Of a DNA stretch of 54,973 nt, positions 1-7,758 are shown one piece after another. The position numbers were made by a program, and so were the translations under genes. Position 1 is the first letter of the stretch. Every line of letters starts with the position of its first letter. The notes under the pieces were generated by a model, which saw nothing but the letters and a program-made list of their open reading frames with translations, did not search any database and had not been told where the DNA came from. Source of the DNA: Woeseiaceae bacterium (GTDB lineage Bacteria; Pseudomonadota; Gammaproteobacteria; Steroidobacterales; Woeseiaceae); NCBI GenBank assembly GCA_013001045.1, contig JABDNG010000055.1:1-54973 (forward strand), given 5' to 3'.

Positions 1-1
1 G

Positions 2-355
2 ACTATCGTACAAGGTAGCGCGGGTCTCGCAGATGATGCGCTGCAGGGGATACCTGCGGACGTCGTCATGCTGGGAATAGGCGGCCTTGGGAGCCTGGGC
101 CAAAGCTATGCCGAACGTTACTGGCAAGGCCTCATCACGGCGACCGGCGCACACAGCGTATACCCGATTCATTTCGACGACTTTACTAAGCCCTTCGGCG
201 AGATTGTGGCGCAGCCAAAAATTCTCGGTAATCTTATGACCATTAGCGGCTGGCTCGAGACGTTTCGCAACAAATGGGATAATGACGCGAAATTATTCAT
301 GCCAGAATTCGGACAGCCTATCGCAGTTTATGCACAACCCGTGCCCGAGATCTGA
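2..355 (+). CDS. MBL-fold metallo-hydrolase, C-terminal part (5' end outside window)
   Basis: Open from the first base of the window, so this is only the C-terminal ~117 residues. The visible part reads as the end of a metallo-beta-lactamase-fold hydrolase: a strand with small residues (PADVVMLGIGGLGSLG), then a helix with a Tyr/Trp pair, then HSVYPIHFDDF, which places a conserved late His-Asp pair as in Zn-dependent lactonase/UlaG-like enzymes. The metal-binding HxHxDH motif would lie upstream and cannot be seen. Its last 28 bases overlap, tail to tail, the GIY-YIG gene on the other strand. The superfamily call is a pattern match on a fragment. The substrate is unknown. Confidence 0.65.
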   Translation, partial: TIVQGSAGLADDALQGIPADVVMLGIGGLGSLGQSYAERYWQGLITATGAHSVYPIHFDDFTKPFGEIVAQPKILGNLMTISGWLETFRNKWDNDAKLFMPEFGQPIAVYAQPVPEI

Positions 356-648
356 TCGGATCTCGATGCGTCGAGCAAGTTACAGAGAGACTCACGGCCA
401 CTAATCAGCGCTTCCTTGCGCTCCCGGCTGAGTCGCTTGACGCGGTACTCCAATGTGGACGCAACCGCCCGATCGCCAACCTGCTCGGCGAACGCCAGTC
501 GCAGTGGCCCTCTTCCTCTGAGGTATTTCGCGCCGCGAGGGCCCGATTCGTGCTCCGTCATTCGTTTTTCGACGTCGGCGGCAATACCTGTGTACAGGGT
601 ATCGTCCGCACAGCGCACGATGTAGAGGCTGAAGATCGTACCGCTCAT
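328..648 (-). CDS. GIY-YIG domain protein (UPF0213/YhbQ type)
   Basis: 106 residues, the usual size for stand-alone GIY-YIG proteins of the UPF0213 group. The signature is at the N-terminus: YIV at about residues 9-11 and YTG about 10 residues later, followed by an Arg-containing helix (VEKRMTEH) and a Gly-Pro/Tyr-Leu segment (GPRGAKYLRGRGPL) characteristic of the group. The family has the nuclease fold of UvrC and homing endonucleases. Most small members have no assigned biological role, though DNA-damage functions have been suggested. It is the last gene of a three-gene minus-strand run, 11 nt after the preceding small gene. Its 3' end overlaps the MBL gene. The fold assignment is firm; the function is not. 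Confidence 0.85.
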   Translation of the reverse strand: MSGTIFSLYIVRCADDTLYTGIAADVEKRMTEHESGPRGAKYLRGRGPLRLAFAEQVGDRAVASTLEYRVKRLSRERKEALISGRESLCNLLDASRSDQISGTGCA

Positions 649-659
649 GCCCGGGCCGG

Positions 660-1031
660 TCAGGCGTTACCGCCAACCAGCGTATCGCCAAACACGCGAA
701 ATGCCCCCACTTCGATACTCTCGAGGTTGTCCGCCGTCTCCGCATAGGTCAGGACAATCTCCGTGGCTCCATCCAGCGTTTCCGCAGGTTCATGCAAACG
801 CAAGGTGAGAACGTTGCCGGTCATCGTCGCTTCCCGAATCAGATCGTGGCCCCCAAATTGCTGATCATTGATCTCGATATAGATTGATTCGTCAAAATCT
901 TCCTCGATCGTCCGCATCAACAATAGATAGTCGCTTATATCACCCTCCTCTGATGTCTTTGCGAAGAACAGCATCGTGGCGTTGTCGCGAACATCAAAAG
1001 CAACGGTGTCGTATTGGCGGGTTTCGGTCAT
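660..1031 (-). CDS. small acidic protein of unknown function, weakly Imm10-like
   Basis: 123 residues, acidic, soluble, with no signal peptide or membrane segment. The middle contains SIYIEINDQQFGG, then alternating beta-strand-like stretches (TMTGNVLTLRLHE, TEIVLTYAET). This resembles the Imm10 family (immunity protein 10), in which an aromatic/Ile-E-x-N/D-DQ core is conserved, but the resemblance is from memory and weak. No toxin gene is visible nearby, so an orphan immunity role is only a guess. The start codon overlaps the stop of the acyltransferase gene (ATGA), so the two are translationally coupled, and the GIY-YIG gene follows after 11 nt. I do not otherwise recognise it. Confidence 0.6.
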   Translation of the reverse strand: MTETRQYDTVAFDVRDNATMLFFAKTSEEGDISDYLLLMRTIEEDFDESIYIEINDQQFGGHDLIREATMTGNVLTLRLHEPAETLDGATEIVLTYAETADNLESIEVGAFRVFGDTLVGGNA

Positions 1032-1930
1032 CGGTCTCTCTGTTTATCCAGCGTCTGTTGTATCAGTTCGTCCTTCTCTTGCCAAATCTCACCAAGCCAG
1101 CGGTGGACGCGGCGGCGAAATTCCCGATCGTCTTCATAATCTCCGGATGCCAGCCACTCATCGACGGCTCGTTGCCGAACATCAATGATCACTGGCACAT
1201 GGTCACCACAGCACATGTCCCAGAATTTCACAGCACCGTCCGGATAAATCAGCGTGACGTCGAGAATACTGTCGAAGTGTTCTCCCATCGCGGACATCGC
1301 GACGGCGAAACCGCCAGCACGTGGTTTCAACAAGTGGCGGTAGGGCGAATTCCGCCTGTCGCGCTTTTTCTCGCTGAATCGGGTCCCTTCGAGAAAGTTG
1401 ATGACTGACGTCGGAGTGTTCTGAAATTTCTCGCAGGCCCGTCGTGTCGTTTCCAGATCCTTGCCTTTCATATGCGGGTTCTTGGCGAGGTACGATTTCG
1501 AATAACGCTTCATGAACGGCATATCCATCGCCCACCAGGCAACACCGAGAAGCGGAAACCAGATAAGCTGTCGTTTTATGAAAAATTTCAGGAATGGGAT
1601 GCGCCGATTGAAGGCTTTTTGCAGGACGAGTATGTCCACCCAGGTCTGGTGATTCACCATCACGAGGTACCAGTTGTTCTTGCTGAGATCGTCCAGACCA
1701 CGCGCCTGCCAGTCGATCGATCCGGCCGTCTGAAGAAGCGCCGAATTGACGCTTATCCAGTTTTCGCCCATCCCCATCAAGATGCGCGTGATTTCGCGCC
1801 GGAATGACGCGATGGGTACGACAAACTTGATAAGTGCTAAGACGAAGATGGGAACGAACCAGAAAATCGTATTTATCGTAAAACCAGCGAATACGAGAAT
1901 GCCACGAAGCTGGCGAAGAAATGCGGTCAC
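1028..1930 (-). CDS. yihG: 1-acylglycerol-3-phosphate acyltransferase, YihG/PlsC family
   Basis: 300 residues. A hydrophobic N-terminal segment (about 10-40) anchors it in the inner membrane. The PlsC catalytic motif NHQTWVD (HX4D, about residues 94-99) and the acceptor-binding motif FLEGTRF (about 179-185) are intact. Overall length and the W-rich stretch LLGVAWWAMDMPFMKRYSK match the YihG subfamily, which adds the second acyl chain to lysophosphatidic acid as an accessory to PlsC. It is the first gene of a minus-strand trio, and its TGA overlaps the next ATG by 4 nt. An upstream promoter would lie in the ~165 nt shared with the divergent folD gene. The family call is sure; YihG versus a related PlsC paralogue is likely but not proven. 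Confidence 0.88.
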   Translation of the reverse strand: MTAFLRQLRGILVFAGFTINTIFWFVPIFVLALIKFVVPIASFRREITRILMGMGENWISVNSALLQTAGSIDWQARGLDDLSKNNWYLVMVNHQTWVDILVLQKAFNRRIPFLKFFIKRQLIWFPLLGVAWWAMDMPFMKRYSKSYLAKNPHMKGKDLETTRRACEKFQNTPTSVINFLEGTRFSEKKRDRRNSPYRHLLKPRAGGFAVAMSAMGEHFDSILDVTLIYPDGAVKFWDMCCGDHVPVIIDVRQRAVDEWLASGDYEDDREFRRRVHRWLGEIWQEKDELIQQTLDKQRDR

Positions 1931-2095
1931 TAGGGTCGCTACCGATATGATGGGAATTGCATCTTAGCTCGAAATCACCATGCACAGTATGGTATCGCGC
2001 AACTTGCATCATTGACGACACCTGAGCGCCTTTACGCGCCAATGCGACGGCGTTACCATGCGGCCCGCCCACCAGAATCTTCGGACCTAGCCCAG

Positions 2096-2992
2096 ATGAC
2101 AACTGCGAAAAGAATCGACGGAAAAGCCAAGGCCGACCAACTGGCCGCGTCCATCACGGAACAAACGGCTGCCCTGCTGCGCGAGCACGGCCTCAGACCC
2201 GGCCTGGCGGTTGTCATCATTGGCGACGACCCGGCAAGCCAGGTCTATGTACGCAACAAGAAGCGAAGAGCCGAGGCCTGCGGGTTCTTTTCCGTTCAGC
2301 ACACGCTCGCCGAAGACACGTCACAGACCGATGTTCTGAAGCTCATCGACTCGCTGAATAATGACGAAGCTATCCATGGCATTCTCGTTCAGCTGCCGCT
2401 GCCTGAGCACCTCGACGAACAAACCATTACGCAAGCCGTCGCGCCAACAAAGGACGTTGATGGCTTTCACTTTGTGAATATTGGCAAACTCACGGCAGGA
2501 CATACCGCCGACGCGTTTGTTCCGTGTACGCCGGCGGGTTGCATGCTCATGATAGAGGATGAGCTCGGTCCCGACCTGTCGGGAAAGAATGCCGTTATCA
2601 TTGGACGCTCGAACATCGTCGGCAAACCGATGGCCAGCCTTCTGCTGCAGCGTAATGCGACCATTACCATAACGCACAGCCGCACCGCAGACCTTTCGGC
2701 CGTCGTCAGCAATGCGGATATCGTCGTCGCGGCCGTCGGTCGTGCAAACATGGTCAAAGCCGACTGGATAAAGCCGGGTGCCGTCGTTATCGATGTCGGC
2801 ATCAACCGCGTTGAAACAAGGATTGACGGCGAAACCAGGTCTCGCCTGACAGGCGATGTGGACTATGATGACGTCTGCTCGGTTGCCGGCGCAGTGACAC
2901 CCGTGCCCGGCGGCGTAGGACCGATGACCATTACGATGCTCATGTTCAATACGCTGCGCTCAGCCCGACTGTCCGCTGGCCTCGAGGGCTGA
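2096..2992 (+). CDS. folD: bifunctional methylenetetrahydrofolate dehydrogenase/methenyltetrahydrofolate cyclohydrolase
   Basis: 298 residues from the chosen start ([10 protein letters not shown]), the usual length for FolD. An upstream in-frame ATG at 2012 would add 28 residues with no family counterpart. Catalytic Tyr-x3-Lys is seen in YVRNKKRR; the family segments VPCTPAGCM and [15 protein letters not shown] (NADP binding) and the C-terminal [13 protein letters not shown] are all present. The enzyme interconverts 5,10-methylene-, 5,10-methenyl- and 10-formyl-tetrahydrofolate in the cytoplasm, supplying one-carbon units for purine, fMet and methionine synthesis. mtnA follows 51 nt later on the same strand, so co-transcription of one-carbon and methionine-salvage genes is plausible. 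Confidence 0.96.
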   Translation: MTTAKRIDGKAKADQLAASITEQTAALLREHGLRPGLAVVIIGDDPASQVYVRNKKRRAEACGFFSVQHTLAEDTSQTDVLKLIDSLNNDEAIHGILVQLPLPEHLDEQTITQAVAPTKDVDGFHFVNIGKLTAGHTADAFVPCTPAGCMLMIEDELGPDLSGKNAVIIGRSNIVGKPMASLLLQRNATITITHSRTADLSAVVSNADIVVAAVGRANMVKADWIKPGAVVIDVGINRVETRIDGETRSRLTGDVDYDDVCSVAGAVTPVPGGVGPMTITMLMFNTLRSARLSAGLEG

Positions 2993-3043
2993 CGACGCTT
3001 CAATCCACCCGGAACGCTCCGCACTGGCCTGCAGGATGAACAC

Positions 3044-4147
3044 ATGCAACGAAGCGGTGAAGACTTTCGCACCATCTGGCTGAAACCGGATGACCGGTCG
3101 GTTGTGCAGATTATCGACCAGCGCCTGCTACCCCACGAGTACCGCGTGCATGATCTTCGCTCCTGGCAGGATGGACTCGTTGCCATCGCCGACATGTACG
3201 TGCGAGGCGCACCGCTGATCGGCGCTACGGCGGCGTGGAGCCTTTACCTCGCCGCGTTGCACGGCGCCGATCCCGCGTCCACGGTGCGAGAGGCCGCGGC
3301 CGCATTACTGAAGTCACGTCCGACGGCGGTCAATCTGCGCTGGGCAATCGAGCGAACTCTCGCGCTGGTCGATCAGGCTGCGCCCGGTGCCGTGTTGGCC
3401 GACATCATCCGTGCCGACGCAGAGGCGATTTGCGACGAGGACATCGAAATCAGCCGCGGCATCGGCATGCATGGCGTTGCCTTGCTCGAGGCTATTTCGC
3501 GGCAGAAAGCCGGCGCAACCGTCAACGTACTGACGCACTGCAATGCCGGATCGCTCGCAACCATCAACTGGGGAACCGCAACGGCGCCCATTTACTTCGC
3601 GATGCAGCGCGGCATCGATGTCCATGTCTGGGTTGATGAAACCCGGCCGCGCAACCAGGGATCGCAATTAACGGCCTGGGAACTCGCCGCCAACAAGGTC
3701 CCGCACACTCTGATTGTCGACAATGCCGGCGGTCACCTCATGCAGCACGGGGAGGTCGATATCGTTATTACCGGTACCGATCGGACAACGCGGTGTGGCG
3801 ACGTCGCCAACAAGATCGGCACGTATCTGAAAGCACTTGCTGCACATGACAACGGCATCCCCTTCTACGTCGCTCTGCCTTCAACGACGATCGATTGGGA
3901 CAGTCGAGACGGTTTGATGGAAATACCAATTGAGCAACGCGATCCGACCGAAGTCAGCGACATCTACGGAATTTGCAATGGCGAGCCTGCTCGCGTGCGC
4001 ACCACGTCCGCCAACACGCCCATCAGTAATTTTGCCTTTGATGTAACGCCTGCGCGACTCGTGACGGGGCTCATCACGGAACGCGGTGTTGCCGAAGCCT
4101 CCGAAGTCGGCCTGCTCGACCTGTTCCCCGAAAAGCGCCAGCGATGA
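3044..4147 (+). CDS. mtnA: S-methyl-5-thioribose-1-phosphate isomerase
   Basis: 367 residues, standard MtnA length. It isomerises methylthioribose-1-phosphate to methylthioribulose-1-phosphate in salvage of methylthioadenosine. The catalytic Cys lies in VLTHCNAGSLAT (about residue 165) and the catalytic Asp in the segment TGTDRTTRCGDVANKIGTY. The family more often has TGADR-x4-GD here, so this copy is slightly divergent around the active site. MYVRGAPLIGATAAW near residue 50 is also typical. An AGGA Shine-Dalgarno sits 8 nt before the ATG. Its stop overlaps the start of the class II aldolase gene (ATGA), implying coupled translation and consecutive pathway steps. Confidence 0.95.
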   Translation: MQRSGEDFRTIWLKPDDRSVVQIIDQRLLPHEYRVHDLRSWQDGLVAIADMYVRGAPLIGATAAWSLYLAALHGADPASTVREAAAALLKSRPTAVNLRWAIERTLALVDQAAPGAVLADIIRADAEAICDEDIEISRGIGMHGVALLEAISRQKAGATVNVLTHCNAGSLATINWGTATAPIYFAMQRGIDVHVWVDETRPRNQGSQLTAWELAANKVPHTLIVDNAGGHLMQHGEVDIVITGTDRTTRCGDVANKIGTYLKALAAHDNGIPFYVALPSTTIDWDSRDGLMEIPIEQRDPTEVSDIYGICNGEPARVRTTSANTPISNFAFDVTPARLVTGLITERGVAEASEVGLLDLFPEKRQR

Positions 4148-4761
4148 CAATCGACGAAGGCTACGTCAAGTACAAGAGCTACTGGACGAAGGCGCCCGTT
4201 CCTTACGCCGCGGTGACGGAAGAGCTGGATTCCTGGCGTCGACCGCTGCTGGCCGCCGGCCTCATCGGCCAGTACGAAGAGCTCGAAATCGGCTACGGCA
4301 ACATCAGTATCCGCTGCGGAGAGCCCGGCCAGTTCCTTATCACTGGCACACAGACAGGCCACATCTCAGAAACCGACAAGACGCATTATTCGCTCGTCAC
4401 CTCTTACAACACGCATGCCAACATCGTGTGTTCCGTTGGCCCGATGCAGGCATCGTCAGAAGCAATGACGCATGCGGCAATCTACGGGCTTGATCTTAAT
4501 ATCGGCGCAATCGTGCATGGGCACAGCCGTGACTTGTGGCGGAGCTTATCGAACAAGTTGCCGACGACGGGTGCCGACGTCCCATACGGCACGCCACAGA
4601 TGGCCGACGAATTTCGCAGGCTCTACAGAGATACGGCATTCCGGGAAACAGGACTGGCGGTCATGGCCGGGCATGAAGAAGGCATCTTGAGCTTCGGCGC
4701 GACGCTCGAAGACGCGGCAAAGAAAATACTGAATCTTCTCGAGTCGCGGCCGAATGCCTAG
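4144..4761 (+). CDS. class II aldolase/adducin-family protein, probable methylthioribulose-1-phosphate aldolase or dehydratase
   Basis: 205 residues of the class II aldolase/adducin fold (FucA, AraD, MtnB relatives). Visible features are the GYGNISIR phosphate-binding loop (about 50-57), zinc ligands in IVHGHSRDLW (about 121-130), a third His in VMAGHEEGILSFG (about 176), and a GT-rich loop (LITGTQTGHISETDK). Being start/stop-coupled to mtnA, its substrate is probably methylthioribulose-1-phosphate. Two activities occur in this family: dehydration (MtnB, classical Met salvage) and retro-aldol cleavage to DHAP and methylthioacetaldehyde (Ald2 of the DHAP shunt). No mtnC, mtnD or mtnE lies nearby, which tilts the inference toward the shunt. 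The last 4 bases overlap the converging TonB-like gene. Confidence 0.85.
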   Translation: MTIDEGYVKYKSYWTKAPVPYAAVTEELDSWRRPLLAAGLIGQYEELEIGYGNISIRCGEPGQFLITGTQTGHISETDKTHYSLVTSYNTHANIVCSVGPMQASSEAMTHAAIYGLDLNIGAIVHGHSRDLWRSLSNKLPTTGADVPYGTPQMADEFRRLYRDTAFRETGLAVMAGHEEGILSFGATLEDAAKKILNLLESRPNA

Positions 4762-5177
4762 GTGCCCGTTTCGACGACCACGGGTTCGAGCGTAAAGCGA
4801 AAAGTGCGGCACGTTTTTATGCCGGAAACCACAGCATCTTTTGCAACCGGAACATAGGTCGACGCTCGAACAGCACGCCTCGCCGGTTTTTCGAACAGCC
4901 GGTGCGTGCTCTTTCGGACAGCAATGCGTCGCGTCCGCCCATCGCGCGTGATTTCAAAACAAACCTGGACTTCGCCTTCGATGCGATCGCGACGCGCTAC
5001 CTTCGGATAGTCGGGAATAACCGTATACGCCGGCACTCGCTTGGTGTCGAGGTTGTCCAACGATAGTTGCTGAGCGTCGTCCGCGAGAATCGGCGGCGCA
5101 GTCAGGAACAACAGCGCCAACAAGACGAGCGCCGTCGGTTTCGCGTTAGTCCGCCACATCAGGCGACGACTCGTCAT
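4758..5177 (-). CDS. small exported protein with TonB C-terminal-like domain
   Basis: About 139 residues. A Lys-containing N-terminus, then a hydrophobic stretch (TALVLLALLFLTAPPILA), gives a signal peptide or anchor. The rest (about 50-135) resembles the TonB C-terminal domain: YPKVARRDRIEGEVQVCFEI and then an FxPA-like helix region (LFEKPARRAVRASTYVPV). The long Pro-rich linker and transmembrane anchoring of true TonB are missing, and no exbB/exbD lies nearby, so this is not a classical energy transducer; free periplasmic TonB-like domains of this kind are common and uncharacterised. Two Cys residues (in VQVCFEI and IKTCRTF) could pair. The start is uncertain (GTG 5180, ATG 5177 or ATG 5159). 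The 5' end overlaps the end of the TPR gene, suggesting an operon. Confidence 0.75.
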   Translation of the reverse strand: MTSRRLMWRTNAKPTALVLLALLFLTAPPILADDAQQLSLDNLDTKRVPAYTVIPDYPKVARRDRIEGEVQVCFEITRDGRTRRIAVRKSTHRLFEKPARRAVRASTYVPVAKDAVVSGIKTCRTFRFTLEPVVVETGT

Positions 5178-5703
5178 CACGCACGTCCGATGCCGTTCGG
5201 CGTTCGTCGACCTCGATCTTCGTGGTTACCGGCTGCGTCTCGTCCAGATACATGCCCTTGACGGCTTTGAGATTCCTCGAATTCGGCCGTATTTCCTGCC
5301 CCTTGCGAATGTCTTCTTCGGCTTCGTCAAAACGCTCGAGTCGCATATAGACGAGCGCACGATTATTGTACGTTTGCCAATTTGTTTCGTAGCGCTCGAG
5401 TACCCAGTTGCAGTGCGGCAGGGCTTTTTCGGGCTTGTCAGTCAGCAGATATCCGGCACAGAGATTGGCGTGCCCTGTCCTTTCTTCTCGCGCACCTTGC
5501 GCCGTCTTGAGTCCCCGCAACGTCAGTCGAACGCCATCGTCTCCATTACCCGCCTTGAGCGCATTGGCGCCATCGTACAAATCCAGGTTGCGCGGTCCGA
5601 GCACCGTTGTCGACTCCTCCGCCAAACTGAGTGAGGCCGCGCCAGCCAGGACCGCAAGCGTTAGTAGGTGGATAAAATTTCTTCGCGCTGTCTTCATAGG
5701 CAT
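5146..5703 (-). CDS. periplasmic TPR-repeat protein
   Basis: 185 residues with a clear signal peptide (Arg-rich start, hydrophobic core LLTLAVLAGAASLSLA, cleavage after SLA). The mature part has at least two or three TPR units: ANLCAGYLLTDKPEKALPHC and YNNRALVYMRLERFDEAEED carry the A/L/Y/A/P spacing of TPR helices, at about residues 80-150. The tail is acidic and disordered (ERRTASDVRDDESSPDVAD). It probably acts as a protein-interaction module in the periplasm. It overlaps the start of the TonB-like gene by ~30 nt, so the two are likely co-expressed and may work together at the envelope; that partnership is inference. MKTARR two codons in is an alternative start. Confidence 0.8.
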   Translation of the reverse strand: MPMKTARRNFIHLLTLAVLAGAASLSLAEESTTVLGPRNLDLYDGANALKAGNGDDGVRLTLRGLKTAQGAREERTGHANLCAGYLLTDKPEKALPHCNWVLERYETNWQTYNNRALVYMRLERFDEAEEDIRKGQEIRPNSRNLKAVKGMYLDETQPVTTKIEVDERRTASDVRDDESSPDVAD

Positions 5704-5765
5704 ATGCCGATTCAGGAATCTCGGCTCGCTGCCCAGGGGCGCTTTTCGGCCAACCTGCGCCGATG

Positions 5766-6200
5766 CTAGACCTGGCCGCTGATGTACTGACCGAGTTGCT
5801 GAATCTCTTCCTTTTGGTCGGCGATAATCGCCTGCACGAGATCGCCGATCGATATCATTCCGAGAACCTCGTCATTTTCGACGACAGGCAAGTGGCGAAT
5901 ACGCCGATTTGTCATGACTTTCATACACTCGTTGACGGTCTGTTCACTCTTCGCGGTACAGACATCCCTGGTCATGATCTCCGCGACACGCGTTGATTTC
6001 GACGATCGTCCCTTTATTATGACCTTGCGTGCGTAATCTCGTTCCGTGACGATTCCCTTGAGTTCCGCCCCCTCCATGACCAACAACGAGCCGATGGACC
6101 GGTCGGCCATCAGTTTTATGGCATCGAGGACCGACGCCTCTTCCGCAATTGAGATGATCTCCCTTCCTTTGGAGTCCAGCAGATGTTTGACGAGTTTCAT
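5766..6200 (-). CDS. tandem CBS-domain protein
   Basis: 144 residues made of two CBS domains and little else. The start MKLVKHLLDSKG at 6200 is preceded by a GGGAGG Shine-Dalgarno; a longer reading frame exists upstream but lacks family support. CBS1 (about 10-62) contains SVLDAIKLMADRSIGSLLV and GIVTERDYARKV; CBS2 (about 75-130) contains TVNECMKVMTNRRIRHLPV and GMISIGDLVQAII. Such stand-alone pairs bind adenosyl nucleotides (AMP, ATP, SAM) and are thought to sense energy state. It appears to be a single-gene unit, with the TPR/TonB-like genes downstream on the same strand after ~60 nt. The target is unknown. Confidence 0.9.
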   Translation of the reverse strand: MKLVKHLLDSKGREIISIAEEASVLDAIKLMADRSIGSLLVMEGAELKGIVTERDYARKVIIKGRSSKSTRVAEIMTRDVCTAKSEQTVNECMKVMTNRRIRHLPVVENDEVLGMISIGDLVQAIIADQKEEIQQLGQYISGQV

Positions 6201-6398
6201 AAAGCCTCCCTGTTGGGCCATAGGGCGATAACCGCCGCCGTTTAAAGGGAATTCTAGCAGTACCGAGGGAGTGCGGGGCGCGACGCCTGACCAAACGCCG
6301 GTTATCTGGCCATTATCGGTGCAAATACAAAGAGTTATAGACACAGCCGGAAAAGCGGCCGCGGCGTCGGCGAAGGTCCCGTTACGCCGACGCTGTCG

Positions 6399-7751
6399 CT
6401 ATTCGTCGTCGCGGCGGAATTTCTCGAGCCGCCCGTCAAGAGCCTCGTCGGGTAACCACACGCCACGCAACATCACGCCATGAATTCTTCGGCTGTGCTG
6501 TATGTCCAGAAGTGGATTCGCGTCAAGCAGCACAAGATCGGCGTCTTTTCCGGCCTCTACGGCACCGGTATTCGTACCCAGGAACTCGGCGACCGCTGTG
6601 GTGCCGGTCCGCAGCGCTTCGTAAGGCGTCAGGCCCGAAGCGACGAGCGCCTCGAGTTCGCGGTGCAGGGAGAAGCCGGGCACATTGAAGACCTGCGGTG
6701 CGTCAGAACCCAACAGTAAACCGGCGCCCGCACGGTGCAATGCCAGGATGAGTCGGCGCCGCAGCTTGATTGCCAGCGCCGCCGTTTCGGAATCGAAGCC
6801 GCGCTCCGAGAACGTCTCCTGCACTCTGTCCGCCCATCGCTGCAGCGTGGCGCTCGGCATGTACTTTGACTCCGGGCGGTTGAGCAAGTCGGCGACCGGC
6901 ATCGCGGAAATCCGGTTCTCAACGAGCACCTGTGTTGCAACATTCCAGGTACCTGCGGCCGCCGTTGCCGCAGCGAGTTCATCGATGCGATCCTGTTCGA
7001 GCTCCGCGGCGAGCATGACGTCGAAAAACCCACCGTAGCCTCCAAAGCGGTGGCTGTCAGCAGGCAATAGTGCAACAAAGTAGCCATCGAGATGATCGAT
7101 GGTGGCCATGCGTTGCCGCAGGGCGGTCTTGAGGCCCGCCGCAACCGGCACGTGCCCGGCAAACGGGATGCCAATCTCGTTCGCTGTTTCTGCAATTGCC
7201 AGAAACTCCTCGCCGCTGAGTCCCGGATGAACCTTGATGAAGTCGTATCCAAGCGCCGCCTGTTGGCGAACCTGCTGGCGAGCATCCGCGGCGCCGGCAA
7301 CGCTGCGACCGTTCAGCGATGGCCCCGAGGTAATGAGTCGCGGGCCAAATACTTCGCCATCGAGCAGTTTCTGGCGCAGCGCCAGGTGCGACGGATGACC
7401 GAGCATGCCGCGAATCGTCGTCACACCATTGGCAACAAAGAGGCTGAGATCCCGGTCGAGTTTGCTCGAATTCGCATTCGGAACATGCGCGTGCATCTCT
7501 GCCAGGCCCGGGATCAGGTAGCGGTCCGTCCCGTCCACGACGGTTGCCTCTTCGGGGATACGAATGTCGTCAACGTCGCCGATTTCGCTGATGACGCCGT
7601 CTTTCGCGATAACTGTCTGCGCTTCGATCACACGCTCGGACGACATCGGTACCACATTGACATTAACGAAAGCCGTTGTTTCGGCGAGCGACGCGCCGGC
7701 GCAAAGCAACACGATGATCACGAATCCCAGTTTCTGTGTAGCTGCTCTCAT
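6399..7751 (-). CDS. secreted amidohydrolase-family metal-dependent hydrolase
   Basis: 450 residues from ATG 7751, which lies 7 nt after the stop of the dehydratase gene and gives a proper signal peptide (GFVIIVLLCAGASLA). The amidohydrolase barrel is evident: GLAEMHAHVPN gives the HxH metal pair after the N-terminal composite domain, DFIKVHPGLSGEE gives the Lys position, GIPFAGHVP and TIDHLDGYF supply further His ligands, and LLLGSDAP gives the catalytic Asp. The C-terminus (GKDADLVLLDANPL) is the usual end of imidazolonepropionase-like/prolidase-like members. It probably hydrolyses a cyclic amide or dipeptide in the periplasm. The substrate cannot be read from sequence. It is co-transcribed with the dehydratase-like gene. 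Confidence 0.88.
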   Translation of the reverse strand: MRAATQKLGFVIIVLLCAGASLAETTAFVNVNVVPMSSERVIEAQTVIAKDGVISEIGDVDDIRIPEEATVVDGTDRYLIPGLAEMHAHVPNANSSKLDRDLSLFVANGVTTIRGMLGHPSHLALRQKLLDGEVFGPRLITSGPSLNGRSVAGAADARQQVRQQAALGYDFIKVHPGLSGEEFLAIAETANEIGIPFAGHVPVAAGLKTALRQRMATIDHLDGYFVALLPADSHRFGGYGGFFDVMLAAELEQDRIDELAAATAAAGTWNVATQVLVENRISAMPVADLLNRPESKYMPSATLQRWADRVQETFSERGFDSETAALAIKLRRRLILALHRAGAGLLLGSDAPQVFNVPGFSLHRELEALVASGLTPYEALRTGTTAVAEFLGTNTGAVEAGKDADLVLLDANPLLDIQHSRRIHGVMLRGVWLPDEALDGRLEKFRRDDE

Positions 7752-7758
7752 GATTCTT

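Noticed and set aside
1203..2102. A 299-codon minus-strand open frame over the acyltransferase region.
   Set aside because: It is a frame-shifted shadow of the acyltransferase, which has intact HX4D and EGTR motifs in its own frame.
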